From positions 31,655,462 to 31,719,461 of the forward strand of contig OX031062.1 of NCBI GenBank assembly GCA_943736015.1: a DNA stretch of 64,000 nt, written 5' to 3'. The number at the start of each line of letters is the position of its first letter. Positions within the stretch are counted from its first letter, which is position 1. Made by a program: the position numbers and the translations under genes. The notes beneath the pieces were generated by a model that saw only the letters and a program-made list of their open reading frames with translations, had not been told where the DNA came from and ran no database searches. Source of the stretch: Tridacna crocea (lineage: Eukaryota; Mollusca; Bivalvia; Cardiida; Cardiidae). Positions 23,601 through 31,688 of the stretch are shown piece after piece.

Positions 23601-26600
23601 CCGGAGCGTCAAAAGTAGGGATTGTGTGGTAGAGGGTTAATATGGCTGGAAACATCTTGATTTTCAATTTGACTGGTGCAAAATCTTTTCATCTGGTATA
23701 GTCGATAGAACAAAAAAAATATCTAAACTGTTCCAATTTCAAAGCATTTGCATTCATTACGATCAAACTGATCATGGTTTAAATATTGGGATTTGTCAAG
23801 CATCCTCTCCTCTTCCATAGATGTTTTATAAAAGCCACTTCCATCAAGGTCAATAAAAGTTTGAGCACTGTGGTAAAGGGTTGAATATCCTCATTTACTG
23901 GAAAACCACTGCTTTCTGCAAAATATATGCAGCAAACAAGTTTGAAAACAGTCCTTTAAAATGGTGATTAACAATAGTAATGAGGATAAGCGTTTGAATA
24001 CATTTGCAAACATTGTGGTAAAAGACAAATTACTTTTTTAGCAAATTCTTCTTTTGTCATCAGGTCTCCTTAATGATCCCCAGCACAAGAAGAACATTCA
24101 TAATCAAACAGCAATGATTTAACACTTTACCAAACAGATCCCCATCTAAACAACTCTGCAAAGGAAGGCCTTTGAAAACATTGTGGTCAAAGTGGACATA
24201 CTACTAAATGCCATTCCTTCCTATTCCCATGATGTTTCCAACACATAAAAGGGAAAAGGTGATCATTTTAACCCATTACTACACAATCCCTACTTTTGAC
24301 GACCCTGAGAAAGAAGCTTTTAGAAAACATTGTGGGAAAAGGAGAAAATGCTGGTAACCAGCATTTTCTCCTTTCCCCACAACGTTTTCTATCCTTCATA
24401 AAACAAATTTCGAATTTTCAGTCACTTTAAGTTTGTTGAATGCTTTCGATTAGGGTAAGCCTAAAATATTGTTGTTTGGTAATGAGTTAATAATATTTAG
24501 TTTTTTTTTTGTCTCCAAATGCTTTGAATTTGGATAAGTCAAACATACTGTCATTTGGAAAACAGTGACTCATGGATACATTACCTCCTCTTCCTCGGCC
24601 ATATGTGGTAGGAAAGTCTTTGTAAAATCTTCAAGGGCATGTCGTAATTTAATGCCATAGTTCTTCCTATCACTCTCTGACTTTTTCGTACATCTGTATC
24701 CATCTTCTAGAAGACTCAGCATATCTGTGAGTTGGTTATCTTTGTGACAATTGCAGACTGCCGTATTCTGGATGGATAAAGACCGCAACTTATTTTTCAG
24801 TTTTTTCATTATGTATTTATTTTCAATTTGTTCATGGGCAATGAATTCATGGAAAGTCTTTATCAAGTTTTCTAACAGCAAGTTCAGGTGGTAGACATCA
24901 GAAAAGTTTGTAGTTTTCATCTGAAATGAAAAGATACAGTGCTTATTACTTTCTGCAGATCCTGTTATCTTTTACAAAATATTTTACAACAGGTAGATTC
25001 AGAATATGCTAATTACAAGCATTTCTCCCTTTTACAGAATATCTTAATAAAACCTTTCCCTCTTCGGCTATCTACTCATTACCAAACGACAATATTTTAG
25101 GCTTGTCCAAATCGGAAGCTTTTGCAGACGACAAAATAAAGGCGACTGAAAATTAGAAATTTGTCTTTTGAATGGTAGAAAACATTGTGGGAAAAGGAGA
25201 AAATGCTGGTTATTAGCATTTTCTCCTTTTCCCACAATGTTTTCTAAAGGCTTCTGTCTCAGGGTCGTCAAAAATAGGGATTGTGTGGTAATGGGTTAAA
25301 GCATGGAAAAAGTTTGAAAAGTGTGGCAAGTACATGTATGTCTGAGTCAAAGGGAAAAGATTTGATGTGATTAAACTTCATATTATTTTCTTTTTCCATT
25401 ACAGATTAGTACCTCATGAATAGGAATTAATGTTCAATGACAATTTCTATGTTGACATGGTACCAATCGCAATTTTCTATTGCAGCTCATCAAATTGCTT
25501 CAGGACTAAAAAGTCCTGCATAGACAGGTGGTCAGACCTAATAGGTTGATTGCAGAGGCATGGTTGTAAACTATACTGCTGGGTCCCAACTTTCTTGAAA
25601 AGTGTACCTACAGTACTATTGTCAGCAGCTATCATTTCCAGTTCAAAAACAAAATGAAGTTCGGCGGTCAAACAAGAGGCAGTTTTAACCCGTTAAAACC
25701 ACCAATTGACCTCTATGACCAGTATTGACCAGTTATGACCAATTAAAACTCGTATTGACTGCCATCTTGTCAACTTTCTTTACTTTATCAACATGAAAAA
25801 TGCTGTTGAAGCTATATACCTTTCTGCAAGATTTGAATAAGTGTGTAAGAGAACATTGATAAAATGAAACTGTGCACAAGCATCATTTTCAAGTTATGTC
25901 CAGGCTTACTCTCAATAATGAGACACTATGGTGATTTTTTCATATTTGGACATTCATTATGCACCATACTGCCTCAAGTCCATCACAAAATTTAAGGTAG
26001 CAAAAGCAGAGCGCTGTACTGCTTACCTGTTTCGTCCGTTTAATCTGTAATAAATGCAGCAAAAAGCAACTAAATTTAAGTAACTTACATGACCAAAGAC
26101 AGATTATTTAACCTTTCATCATCTTAAAAGGTTGTAGAAGTCATTTATGTCAGGCATGTAAATCTCAAAAAAAACCACTGAAGAAATTTATCATGCGTGG
26201 CAGTGATTTTTATCGTTTTCGGGAATGTAAACAACTCGAGTAACTGATGAAATGCAGTTTTCTGTGATGTTCAGCATTTAAATTGAAAATATTTGTATTT
26301 CGAACAAAGGATTATTAAATAAACAGGCATTGAGGCAACAGGTATGTTTAAATCCTAGTTTTGTGCCCTATTTGCGAAATTATGAGATTTCCAATTTGCT
26401 CACAATATCTGTGCAAAACTTTCAACTGGTTTTGTCGTGAATGTCACTGTACCCAGAGGCAACCAAGTCAAAAAAAAAAAAGCCTTAGGGGACAGTTATC
26501 TGTTCTATGTTCAGGCTGTGTATTGCTGACTGTTTTCTATTTATTTAGTGGTGTCAGGAGAAATCGGCCCCTGGAGAAATCGGCCCCTGGTGAAATCGGC

Positions 26601-27760
26601 CCCAAAACGCTTGGGGCCGATTTCTCCGGAGAAATCGGCCCCTGGGGACGATTTCTCTGGAGAAATCGGCCCCAATAGAAATTTTGGAGAAATCGTCCCT
26701 AATGCCAAATTTTATATATATATATATATATATAGATATTGCTTTTTTTTTTTTCAGAAAATGTAATTTTTATTTAGGTTTTATTTAACACATACACTGT
26801 TTAAGCCATGTCTTGTTTCAAGTTGTTTTTGATTACACCTTCTTTGTTGTTTTGATGGCAATTTTCACAGTTTTTCATACTGATTGTTCTTTTTTTCACA
26901 CCTTCACACAGGTAGCCTACACCTGAAAGATTGTTGAATGTTTGTGTTTGTTTGAAATTGATATTGAATGAATTATGAAATATAAATGCTCACGATGCAT
27001 ATATGTGTATTTGTCATGTCATTCAAACCTATTTTTTTTTTTTTGCACCTTTCTCTCTCGATCTCTCTCCCTTTCTGCATGTTCGGCATAGGTAATAGTT
27101 ATCAATTTCATATTGTTGTTCTTCGTCGGATCAGATCTAACCCTTTCTCTCTCTCTCTGTTAATGAATATTGTTCATGTTGCAGAATGGTTTTTAGAACC
27201 ATCAGATGTCTTTCTCCAACCTTTTGACATTTACTCCTTTTCCCACTACGTTTTCAAAAGCCCTCTCCTACAGGTTTTTTAAAACTCGGGATTGTGTGGT
27301 AATGGGTTAAGTTAATCGATCATTGGTTCGATCAATGAAAGAGTTCTCCAACAAGAGTATGAATCATTGTAACGCTGTATATAAAAGAGCGATATAACTG
27401 ATAATTAGGCCATTGTGGACTCTATTTTATTTCATCAAAAAAAAAGGTTGCATTTTTAAAAAAACCTGTAAGAGAGGGCTTTTAAAAACATAGTGGGAAA
27501 AGGAGTAAATGTCAGCACTTTTGCACTTTCTCCTTTTCCCACAATTTTTCCCAGACAAAAACAATTTTTCCAGTTATATTTAATTTGTTGTCTGCAAATC
27601 CTTTGAATTTTGACCCGTCTAAATTTTTGCCGTTTGGTAAAGAGTTAATTACACAATATAACTGGGTCACTAGTAGTACAATGAAAAATGATAGAAAGAG
27701 AGAGTCAGAAAATGCAGCGGAAGTATACAGTGTGAGAGAGCGAGTATAATAACCGATCAA

Positions 27761-27791
<31 letters not shown>

Positions 27792-29026
27792 GCGAGACAG
27801 ACATAGAAAGACACAACAGATTGGAGAAAGACATCTGGTGGTTCTAAAAACCATTTCGTGACATGAACACTATTCATAAACAGAGAGAGAGAGGAGAGAG
27901 AGAGAGAGAGATCTGATCCGACTAAGAACAATAATATGAAATCTTACAGGTGTAGGCTACCTGTGTGAAGGTGAGAAAAGAGAACTATCAGTGTGAAAAA
28001 CTGTGAAAATTGCCATAAAAACAACAAAGAAGGTGTAATCAAAAACAACTTGAAACAAGACATGGTTTACACAGTGTATGTGTTAAATAAAACCTAAATG
28101 GAAATTACATTTTCAGAAAAAGCAACATCTAGATCTATATATATAAAATTTGACATTGGGGACGATTTCTCCAAAATTTCTCTTGGGGCCGATTTCTCTG
28201 GAGAAATCGTCCCCAAGGGCCGATTTCTCCGGAGAAATCGGCCCCAAGCGTTTTGGGGCCGATTTCTCCAAGGGCCGATTTCTCCAGGGGCCGATTTCTC
28301 CAGCATTCTATTTAGTCAGGAGGGGCAGGAATAAGGGAGAGAAGCAAATTATCAAGAGTGGGACAAATGACCCTATTTTCGCCCATGGTCTAAGGATGAT
28401 ATTAACCCTTTCCCAAACGACAAATATAAGACTCTTCCAAACTGAAAGAGTTTGCAGATGACAATTTTAACTTTCATAACTAGGGCAGAAAATTATCCAA
28501 ACGGGCAAAAAACACTGGGAAAAGGAGAAATTGCTCGTTACGAGCAATTTCTGCTTTTTCCTCAGTGTTTTCAAAAGACTTGTACTGTAGACACTAAAAA
28601 CAACGGCTTGTTTGGGAAAGGGTTAAGTAGGGTAAATTGTCTGTATTGATTGTCCTGAAAGTTATGTCATAGGTTATGAAACACCTTCTTCGAAGCCTTT
28701 CTAACCCTAACACACAAAATCTTGATGAACTATAATTTCAATCACAAGTAAGGTTAACGAGTCAAAAGTAAAGAGTCCAACAAATTTCAAGGAAAGCCAC
28801 CCACTTACTTAACATTCAAGAACTGATGATATTGAGGAACATAACCTAGAACAGTTCCAAGTAAATTGGTGTAAAGAATGGAGGTTAAATCTGAAGTTTA
28901 AGATATTAAAGTATTTTGGGACAATTTAAACTTCTTTACCATATCACAATATTTGTACACAAGTTCCTTCATTCGCGAATGTGGAATCTTGAAGACATCA
29001 ATTTCTTCTGGGGTCAGCGGCGCCAT
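10408..29026 (-). CDS. FBXL5: FBXL5, iron-sensing F-box/LRR ubiquitin-ligase adaptor (8 exons, 3' end missing)
   Basis: In animals FBXL5 is the substrate adaptor of an SCF (SKP1-CUL1-F-box) E3 ligase that degrades iron regulatory proteins when iron and oxygen are plentiful. Exons on the minus strand: 29026-28940, 24920-24585, 21428-21302, 20688-20482, 18523-18393, 15511-15398, 13354-13272, 11604-10408. All introns are GT-AG and the phases agree throughout; total 2282 bp, about 760 codons, against 691 residues for human FBXL5 as I recall it. Order: hemerythrin domain (1-~165), F-box (~202-247), acidic segment, LRRs, a very long cysteine-rich insert, one more LRR. The frame is open where exon 8 ends, so at least one further exon is expected; I searched 1-10400 by eye without finding it. 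The introns (0.6-4 kb) are packed with TM MITEs and other repeats. Identity rests on remembered human sequence but is consistent across every exon. Confidence 0.95.
11625..11849 (+). mobile_element. TM-A MITE, degenerate, beside FBXL5 exon 8
   Basis: GGTAACCCC start and CTTTAAG end. The core is diverged. It begins ~20 bp from the exon 8 acceptor. Confidence 0.7.
12172..12358 (+). mobile_element. TM-A MITE, degenerate
   Basis: GACCCCTGGGAAAATGGCTT, weak core GGTAGCCAGC; right end merges with the next TTAA. Confidence 0.55.
12355..12582 (-). mobile_element. TM-A MITE, intact
   Basis: TTAA both ends, centre GCTGGTTACCAGC. Confidence 0.93.
12601..12828 (-). mobile_element. TM-D MITE, intact
   Basis: TTAA both ends, CCCTTTCCCAAACAAC left; near twin of 1074-1300. 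Confidence 0.92.
13018..13140 (+). mobile_element. TM-A remnant
   Basis: AAATGCTGGTAACAAGCATTT core and a shortened Q end. Confidence 0.5.
13272..13354 (-). CDS. FBXL5: FBXL5 exon 7 (LRR)
   Basis: Reads LYKILSLCPNLEYLDLTQTR then VSDLGFK, an LRR that matches human [20 protein letters not shown]. Acceptor CTTTAG, donor GTATGT, phase 0 in and phase 2 out. The exon is only 83 bp. Confidence 0.92.
13488..13709 (+). mobile_element. TM-C MITE with paired core change
   Basis: Core reads GTGACAAAAGG ... CCTTTTGTCAC: both arms carry the same change against GTGGCAAAAGG. Right TTAA lost. Confidence 0.9.
13710..14424. other. Gap (FBXL5 intron 6): no gene
   Basis: A short direct duplication (AATCACACCYGACAGGTAAT) at 13949-13992 and AT-rich sequence. 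Confidence 0.35.
14425..14640 (+). mobile_element. TM-A MITE, ends eroded
   Basis: CTAAACAATCCCGG left, intact core, Q arm to AATTTTGTCTTTTG. Confidence 0.85.
14890..15077 (-). mobile_element. TM-A MITE, left core arm degenerate
   Basis: GCATTTGCAGATGACAAAAT left; right half good, ending GGTAATGGGTTAA. Confidence 0.75.
15110..15337 (-). mobile_element. TM-A MITE
   Basis: Left TTAA, core good, right end CTAA. Confidence 0.9.
15398..15511 (-). CDS. FBXL5: FBXL5 exon 6
   Basis: Thirty-eight codons, IQKESKML...LLSRVGAAVEKCDLAYSKG..., matching the human helix-rich stretch around LPYVGTSVKTLVLAYSS. Acceptor TTACAG, donor GTGAGT, both phase 0. A TM-A right half lies about 60 bp upstream of the acceptor. 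Confidence 0.9.
15572..15670 (-). mobile_element. TM-A right half
   Basis: Begins at the palindrome centre (GGTTTCCAGCATTTTCTCC). Confidence 0.75.
15671..16184. other. Gap (FBXL5 intron 5): no gene; small inverted repeat
   Basis: CCACTTGTCCTTAC / GTGAGGGCAAGTGG inverted pair at 15849-15889. The minus strand over 15700-15845 is open but fits no FBXL5 exon. Confidence 0.35.
16185..16413 (+). mobile_element. TM-A MITE, intact
   Basis: TTAA both ends, centre CCTGGTAACCAGC. Confidence 0.92.
16619..18024 (+). mobile_element. Helentron/HINE-like element, family 2, with 156-bp tandem core
   Basis: Starts AAACAAGAGCGGCAAACTG; ends with the CCCGTCTTCGACGGG hairpin then CGTATAAAAA. Subterminal inverted repeats ATACGCCCGTC / GACGGGCGTAT. 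Eight tandem units begin with CAAGTATGAAAAACGAC at 16697, 16853, 17009, 17165, 17321, 17478, 17634 and 17790, spacing 156 or 157 bp. Unit identity is high, so the array is fairly young or homogenised. A (GCCC)n tract precedes the tail. Confidence 0.8.
16697..17945 (+). repeat. 156-bp tandem array (8 units)
   Basis: Each unit holds AAAGGGCAATAACTCAAAAA, GAGTTATG, a CACTGCACTCYCCC box, and CATAACCCTAGCTAGTATAG. Resembles the BIV160/pearl cores known from bivalves (from memory). Confidence 0.92.
18128..18316. mobile_element. Palindromic MITE, family H
   Basis: Near-perfect inverted arms meeting at GGCTAAACCAAATGGTTTAG, ends near CCTGGGTTTGTATT and AGATCCTGG. Confidence 0.8.
18393..18523 (-). 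CDS. FBXL5: FBXL5 exon 5 (acidic segment)
   Basis: Starts by completing Gly, giving ...ANGDWDATEG, and contains DEDADIDES, which is identical in human FBXL5. Acceptor TTACAG, donor GTATGT, phase 1 in and phase 0 out. Confidence 0.93.
18607..18900 (-). mobile_element. tRNA-derived SINE
   Basis: Minus strand has a tRNA-like head: A-box-like GGTAGCTCAGTTGG, B-box-like region around 18830, then the SINE body to 18607. Confidence 0.7.
18958..19174 (-). mobile_element. TM-A MITE, P arm shortened
   Basis: Q arm with TGTCCAAACTG; a short duplication at the centre (GGTTACCAGTAAATGCTAGTT). Confidence 0.75.
19171..19399 (+). mobile_element. TM-A MITE, intact
   Basis: Shares TTAA 19171-19174 with the preceding copy. 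A P-end scrap (ACTGTTTGGTGAAGGGTTAA) follows to 19422. Confidence 0.92.
19548..19610 (+). mobile_element. TM core fragment
   Basis: GCATTGTGAGAAAAGGACAA then TGCTCATAACCAG. Confidence 0.45.
19611..20007. other. Gap (FBXL5 intron 4): nothing recognised
   Basis: AT-rich, no repeat or coding signal. Confidence 0.3.
20008..20200 (+). mobile_element. TM-A MITE, degenerate
   Basis: TTAACCCTCTGC start, core GCTGGTAATCTGG, weak Q arm. Confidence 0.55.
20197..20460 (-). mobile_element. TM-A MITE, degenerate, with ~45-bp insert
   Basis: Q arm left; the core is broken by TACAGCTTGTTTCAAGTAAA, a word also seen in a SINE at 31810. Confidence 0.5.
20482..20688 (-). CDS. FBXL5: FBXL5 exon 4 (F-box)
   Basis: Begins after TTTTGCAG and completes the split Val codon of exon 3. 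Contains the F-box: IDSLPDEVLLNVFSYLNP, then CKRWNNLAFDPTLWKNLY, which in the family binds SKP1. Ends PVSWAN + G at the donor GTTTGT, phase 1. Human has PVHWARGDW at this junction. Confidence 0.94.
21035..21290 (-). mobile_element. TM-A MITE, degenerate, at the FBXL5 exon 3 donor
   Basis: Q-like left arm, weak core, P-like TTCACAGGGTCTTAAAGACC reaching within ~15 bp of the donor. Confidence 0.4.
21302..21428 (-). CDS. FBXL5: FBXL5 exon 3 (end of hemerythrin domain and linker)
   Basis: Begins VFQPLLMEHFTFEELK directly after the EEEE of exon 2, as in the vertebrate protein, and runs into a short acidic linker (EAEEEK). Acceptor TTTCAG, donor GTAAGC, leaves one base (phase 1). The linker is much shorter than in human. 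Confidence 0.93.
21492..21663. mobile_element. Palindromic MITE, family H, diverged
   Basis: CCCTGGGTCTGTATTCA end; inverted arm around TGATTGGCTGAG, less symmetric than 18128. Confidence 0.65.
21664..23377 (-). mobile_element. TM-A MITE split by a helentron-like element
   Basis: TTAACACTTTACCAAACAAC at 21664-21690 resumes at 23172 with TTAGACTGGTCC and runs to GGTAAAGAGTTA; core and P arm intact. Confidence 0.8.
21690..23172 (+). mobile_element. Helentron/HINE-like element, family 3, ~155-bp tandem core
   Basis: Head GAAGGCCCTGAAGGGCC; tail hairpin GCCGGCTTTCAGC then CAGTAGAGCTAAAAA. Subterminal inverted repeats GCTCTACTGGC / GCCAGTAGAGC. About six or seven units marked by GGCTACTTTTCCCATA, spaced ~153-180 bp. 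Confidence 0.78.
23412..23640 (-). mobile_element. TM-A MITE, intact
   Basis: TTAA both ends. Confidence 0.93.
23690..23884 (-). mobile_element. TM-A MITE, degenerate
   Basis: Q-like GCATTTGCATTCATTACG and P-like end GGTAAAGGGTTGA. Confidence 0.5.
24118..24270 (+). mobile_element. TM-A MITE, degenerate
   Basis: TTAACACTTTACCAAACAG left; core arms present but centre lost. Confidence 0.55.
24268..24490 (+). mobile_element. TM-A MITE, intact
   Basis: TTAA both ends; a second Q-end scrap runs from 24491 to 24568, next to exon 2. Confidence 0.92.
24585..24920 (-). CDS. FBXL5: FBXL5 exon 2 (hemerythrin di-iron core)
   Basis: Codes residues 30-141 after acceptor TTTCAG and before donor GTAATG, phase 0 at both ends. 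By alignment with human FBXL5 it carries ligands His58, Glu59, Glu62 (in HEQIEN), His88 (in CHKDNQL), His135 and Glu139 (in LPHMAEEEE). With His16 of exon 1 all seven di-iron ligands are present, so the sensor should be functional. A TM fragment ends 17 bp past the donor. Confidence 0.95.
25072..25299 (-). mobile_element. TM-A MITE
   Basis: Left end CTCATTACCAAACGAC without TTAA, right TTAA present; a core scrap precedes it at 24995-25070. Confidence 0.9.
25300..26556. other. Gap (FBXL5 intron 1): no gene
   Basis: A small run of TTGACCAG/TATGACCA words at 25705-25755. A 64-codon minus-strand frame at 25477-25671 is not recognised. Confidence 0.35.
27228..27310 (-). mobile_element. TM-A right half inside the fold-back element
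   Basis: TTTACTCCTTTTCCCACTACG to GGTAATGGGTTAA. Confidence 0.75.
27465..27649 (+). mobile_element. TM-A MITE, P arm and core centre eroded
   Basis: AGTGGGAAAAGGAG core, Q arm complete to GGTAAAGAGTTAA. Confidence 0.75.
27695..27912. repeat. (GA)n microsatellite tracts
   Basis: GA-rich runs at 27695-27800 and 27882-27912; the matching CT tract in the other arm is at ~27055-27170. Confidence 0.85.
28402..28626 (-). mobile_element. TM-D MITE
   Basis: TTAA both ends; centre GCTCGTTACGAGC; lost T-G before the core. Confidence 0.9.
28627..28939. other. Gap (FBXL5 intron 1, near exon 1): nothing recognised
   Basis: No repeat or coding signal before the exon 1 donor. Confidence 0.3.
28940..29026 (-). 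CDS. FBXL5: FBXL5 exon 1 (start codon, first iron ligand)
   Basis: Encodes 29 residues beginning MAPLTPEEIDVF and ending YCDM, then donor GTAAAG; phase 0. The ATG has A at -3 and G at +4. His16 matches the N-terminal hemerythrin ligand (His15 in human). This exon is short and is seen only on the minus strand. Confidence 0.92.
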
Positions 29027-29051
29027 TTTTGTTGTTATTGTTGTTGTTGTT
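29027..29051 (-). promoter_or_regulatory. CAA-repeat 5' leader of FBXL5
   Basis: Immediately before the FBXL5 ATG the minus strand reads repeated AAC/CAA triplets with no G and no AUG. Such a leader would be unstructured and easy to scan. Confidence 0.5.
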
Positions 29052-29276
29052 TGGGAAAACCGGAACTGCTAAATCTCGCGATAATATCTGTGATTTGTGA
29101 CGTCATGTTACCTTAACGACGTTGATACGCTGTCATGTACAGCACTAGTTCTTTGGAAAGTTGATTTATGAAATAAGTTCAGGCTTTTTTCCGCTCTAAG
29201 CCTTTTTGTTTCGGACGTTTGTTTATACAGTTGGTTGTATGAAGACATCTCACTTCATTTTTGTTTCTGAATCAGA
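29027..29276. promoter_or_regulatory. Bidirectional promoter between FBXL5 and the SPMIP1-like gene
   Basis: 250 bp between two divergent start codons. Visible motifs: ETS site CCGGAA at 29060-29065, TCTCGCGA at 29074-29081 (half of the TCTCGCGAGA element bound by BANP in vertebrates), and a perfect CRE TGACGTCA at 29098-29105. No TATA box is obvious. These are typical of CpG-type bidirectional promoters. The stretch also contains both 5' UTRs. Confidence 0.7.
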
Positions 29277-29840
29277 ATGGCGACTCGAAATTATCCGGCA
29301 GACACACAAATTCAGAAGTTCTTAGAAGAATCGTATAATAAGGAGAGAGATACGCGACTGGGATGGTTTGCTAAACGAGGTGCCGTAGATTCTGGAAAAT
29401 CAAAACAGTACGAAGCATTCAGACGTAAAATTGAAAATGAAGCTAAACCAGCTGAAGGACTGTTAGCTAAACTGCCAAAAGATGTGAAAGAGCAGCGATA
29501 CAATAAGAAAATCAAGCGTTTTGACGATATCTTAGCAACCAAGGCTAACGGTGCCAATCTCTTGAGCGCCGAGATGAAACCAGTTACACCAGAGACAAAG
29601 GTGAGATTATATGATGGTTTCACCAAGGAAGGAAAAGGTCGCTACCAGTACTTGTCATCTCGATACGAAAGAAATCCAGAGGACAAATTTAGTTTTCCTT
29701 TATTAAGTTCTTGGGAGTACGGATGGAGGCTTGGTGATGTCATAAAGAAGGACGACATAAGAAAACCAAAACATGGACGCACAAGAATAGTTGCTGATAC
29801 ATTTTATACACGGACTGGTATTCCAACGGCAAGCATGTAA
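29277..29840 (+). CDS. SPMIP1 (ATP6V1FNB)-like sperm microtubule inner protein
   Basis: Single-exon frame of 187 residues, start ATG with A at -3 and G at +4, AATAAA 100 bp after the stop. The C-terminal half carries LYDG (111-114), GRYQYLSSR (121-129), SSWEYGWRLG (144-153) and TFYTRTGI (175-182). These align with what I remember of human SPMIP1 (LYEG..., GRYRYLNTR, ...FTYGWQLG), and the N-terminus has the matching basic helix (FLEESYNKERDTRLGWFAKRG). The family coats the inside of sperm-axoneme doublet microtubules. No signal peptide or membrane segment; highly basic. It shares a 250-bp promoter with FBXL5. The family call is from memory of one sequence; a different ciliary MIP family is the main alternative. 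Confidence 0.75.
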   Translation: MATRNYPADTQIQKFLEESYNKERDTRLGWFAKRGAVDSGKSKQYEAFRRKIENEAKPAEGLLAKLPKDVKEQRYNKKIKRFDDILATKANGANLLSAEMKPVTPETKVRLYDGFTKEGKGRYQYLSSRYERNPEDKFSFPLLSSWEYGWRLGDVIKKDDIRKPKHGRTRIVADTFYTRTGIPTASM

Positions 29841-29940
29841 TGACAGTTACCATAGTGCATTCAAGATATTGGACATGTTGGATATATTTTTGTGAAAAAA
29901 AAAAAAAAAACTTTTTTGCTCTTTCTTTTTTTCTATTTGT

Positions 29941-29946
29941 AATAAA
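29941..29946 (+). terminator. Polyadenylation signal of the SPMIP1-like gene
   Basis: AATAAA 100 bp after the stop codon, followed by T-rich sequence. Confidence 0.7.
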
Positions 29947-30733
29947 ATCTGTCCTTCTTGAAGTAACAAATACACAGTAGTCATTATTCTATCCACTGGT
30001 ATTTGAGAAACAATTAGAAACTGGACTGATTCAGTCAGATTCTTGGCTTGAAATCTTCGTCTTTTCATCAGGTCACCTATGCTTCGGTTTGCTTAAAAGT
30101 ATTGCAAATGGTATTTTCTCCTACAAATTTTACTAGTTACTGTTCCTTGCAATGTTTAAATCAGTATGATAGTTCCGATTGACAAGCCCTTTTTCCACAC
30201 ATTATCTCTTTCAGACAGCTTTGATTAAATAGCACTCTGATTGTGGTATCCGTCGTTCGAACGACACAAAAAATTTCTACAGCAAATTATTTCTCTAAAT
30301 GTGGCATGTTTTTACAAGATTTCATGTATTAAAATTGGATTTGTTTTCATCATGTTTTGCAAATCAATATTTGTTTCAAAGAGTATTGGGTTGAATAAGG
30401 GCTGTGTAATGTTGGATAAAACAGTATTATCTTTATCGCTTTTTTCCTTCTTACTTTACATGTTATTTAACTCGCCTGTACTATGCATGTGTACTTTCCG
30501 TATACTTCTACCTTTCATCAATTGATGCAAACAGTTCACTTGCATTATTTTTCAGTATTAATTGTTTTTGATCAAAGGATCATTTGCTGACATCATAATT
30601 TCCTTGTGAAAAAAAAAAGACCCTTGCTCAAATAGTAGCTGGTATTTACATAGCGTTTTATTTAAAATGTAATTCCTGTCAAAAATATTAGAATTAGATT
30701 TATAATGCCTACATTAGAAAGGATCAGAAAGTT
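29947..30733. other. Gap: 3' flank of the SPMIP1-like gene
   Basis: T-rich sequence; no repeat or gene recognised. Confidence 0.3.
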
Positions 30734-30945
30734 TTAACCCGTTACCTAACGATCCCGCATTTAGGACTTTTGAAAACATGGTAAGAAAAAAAGAAAATGC
30801 TTGTATTCAGCGTTTTCTAACTTTCCAGCGATTCTTTTTTATCCGCACAAGACAAATTCCAATGAGCCACGCTTGATTTGTTGTTTGATATTTTGTTCAA
30901 CATAATTGATTATGTTTTTAATTTTTTCGACTGGTAAAGATGTAA
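30734..30945 (+). mobile_element. TM-A MITE, degenerate
   Basis: TTAACCCGTTACCTAACG left, decayed core and Q arm. Confidence 0.6.
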
Positions 30946-31211
30946 ATCGCAAACTGGATCTAGATTTTTGTCCCAAAAGTAGAATTTCTTACTTTTTCCT
31001 ACGTTATATTTGCTGATAAAAACTTATTTGTGTTTAATTGTTAGTTGTATATTTGCTGAATATATTAGTTATATCTTATTTCTGAGGTTTATAGGAGGTG
31101 TGAATTTCTTAAAGCCTCTAAACCCTGTATCAGTGTCATCCGTCCAAGTATGACATATGCAAGAGTGTTACGTTCGAGAGATCTGTACACTCTTCTGTAT
31201 ATATATTTTTG

Positions 31212-31478
31212 TGAGCCATGCTCTGGCAAAAGGGGGTTTAATGCATCTCCGTTATACACGATACTATACATCACATTCATCACATAATTATGGATCCGTA
31301 AAAGCTACTTTCTTGAATAACTGACTTAATCATGAGGTTGACTTGCTCTTTGACCTACAGAAAATTGACCATTAGCGAAAAGTTTCGGCCCAGGTCAGCC
31401 TGCGCGGACTGCGCAGGCTGACCTGGGTCGATACTTTTCGCAAACGCATTTAGCCCTCTTTTCACAGAGTACGGCTCA
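31212..31478. mobile_element. Hairpin MITE ending GAGCCATGCTCTG
   Basis: Left GAGCCATGCTCTGGCAAAAG; right end inverts to GAGCCGTACTCTGTG. Contains the perfect inner palindrome CAGCCTGCGC-GGACT-GCGCAGGCTG near 31400. Resembles a repeat common in bivalve genomes. Confidence 0.75.
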
Positions 31479-31688
31479 ATTGTACATTTTTATTTTCATT
31501 AAATATATTTGTTACACATTTCTTTCCTTCACCCATTATTTTTTACTTTTGCTGTTGTTTTTAAAAAAAAGTTTGCTATAAAATGTTTCAATGCGCTTAT
31601 AAATTTCAACAGAAAATATATAGACTTGTTGTTTATTAGGCTTTTAATGAAGATCTCTCTGTCCCACTCTCTTACTGCCTATTTTGTT

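Larger units (their letters stand above)
26557..28301. mobile_element. Fold-back element with GGAGAAATCGGCCCC termini
   Basis: Left arm 26557 to ~27225 reappears inverted at ~27830-28301. Both tips are arrays of GGAGAAATCGGCCCC in both orientations, followed by (TA)n, then GTAGCCTACACCTG and GGTTTTTAGAACCAYCAGATG blocks. The left arm carries ~170 bp extra. The centre holds two TM half-copies. Flanking TTCTATTTA words on both sides may be a target duplication. Confidence 0.8.

Noticed and set aside
27512-27931. 139-codon minus frame
   Set aside because: Built from a TM arm and GA microsatellite inside the fold-back element.
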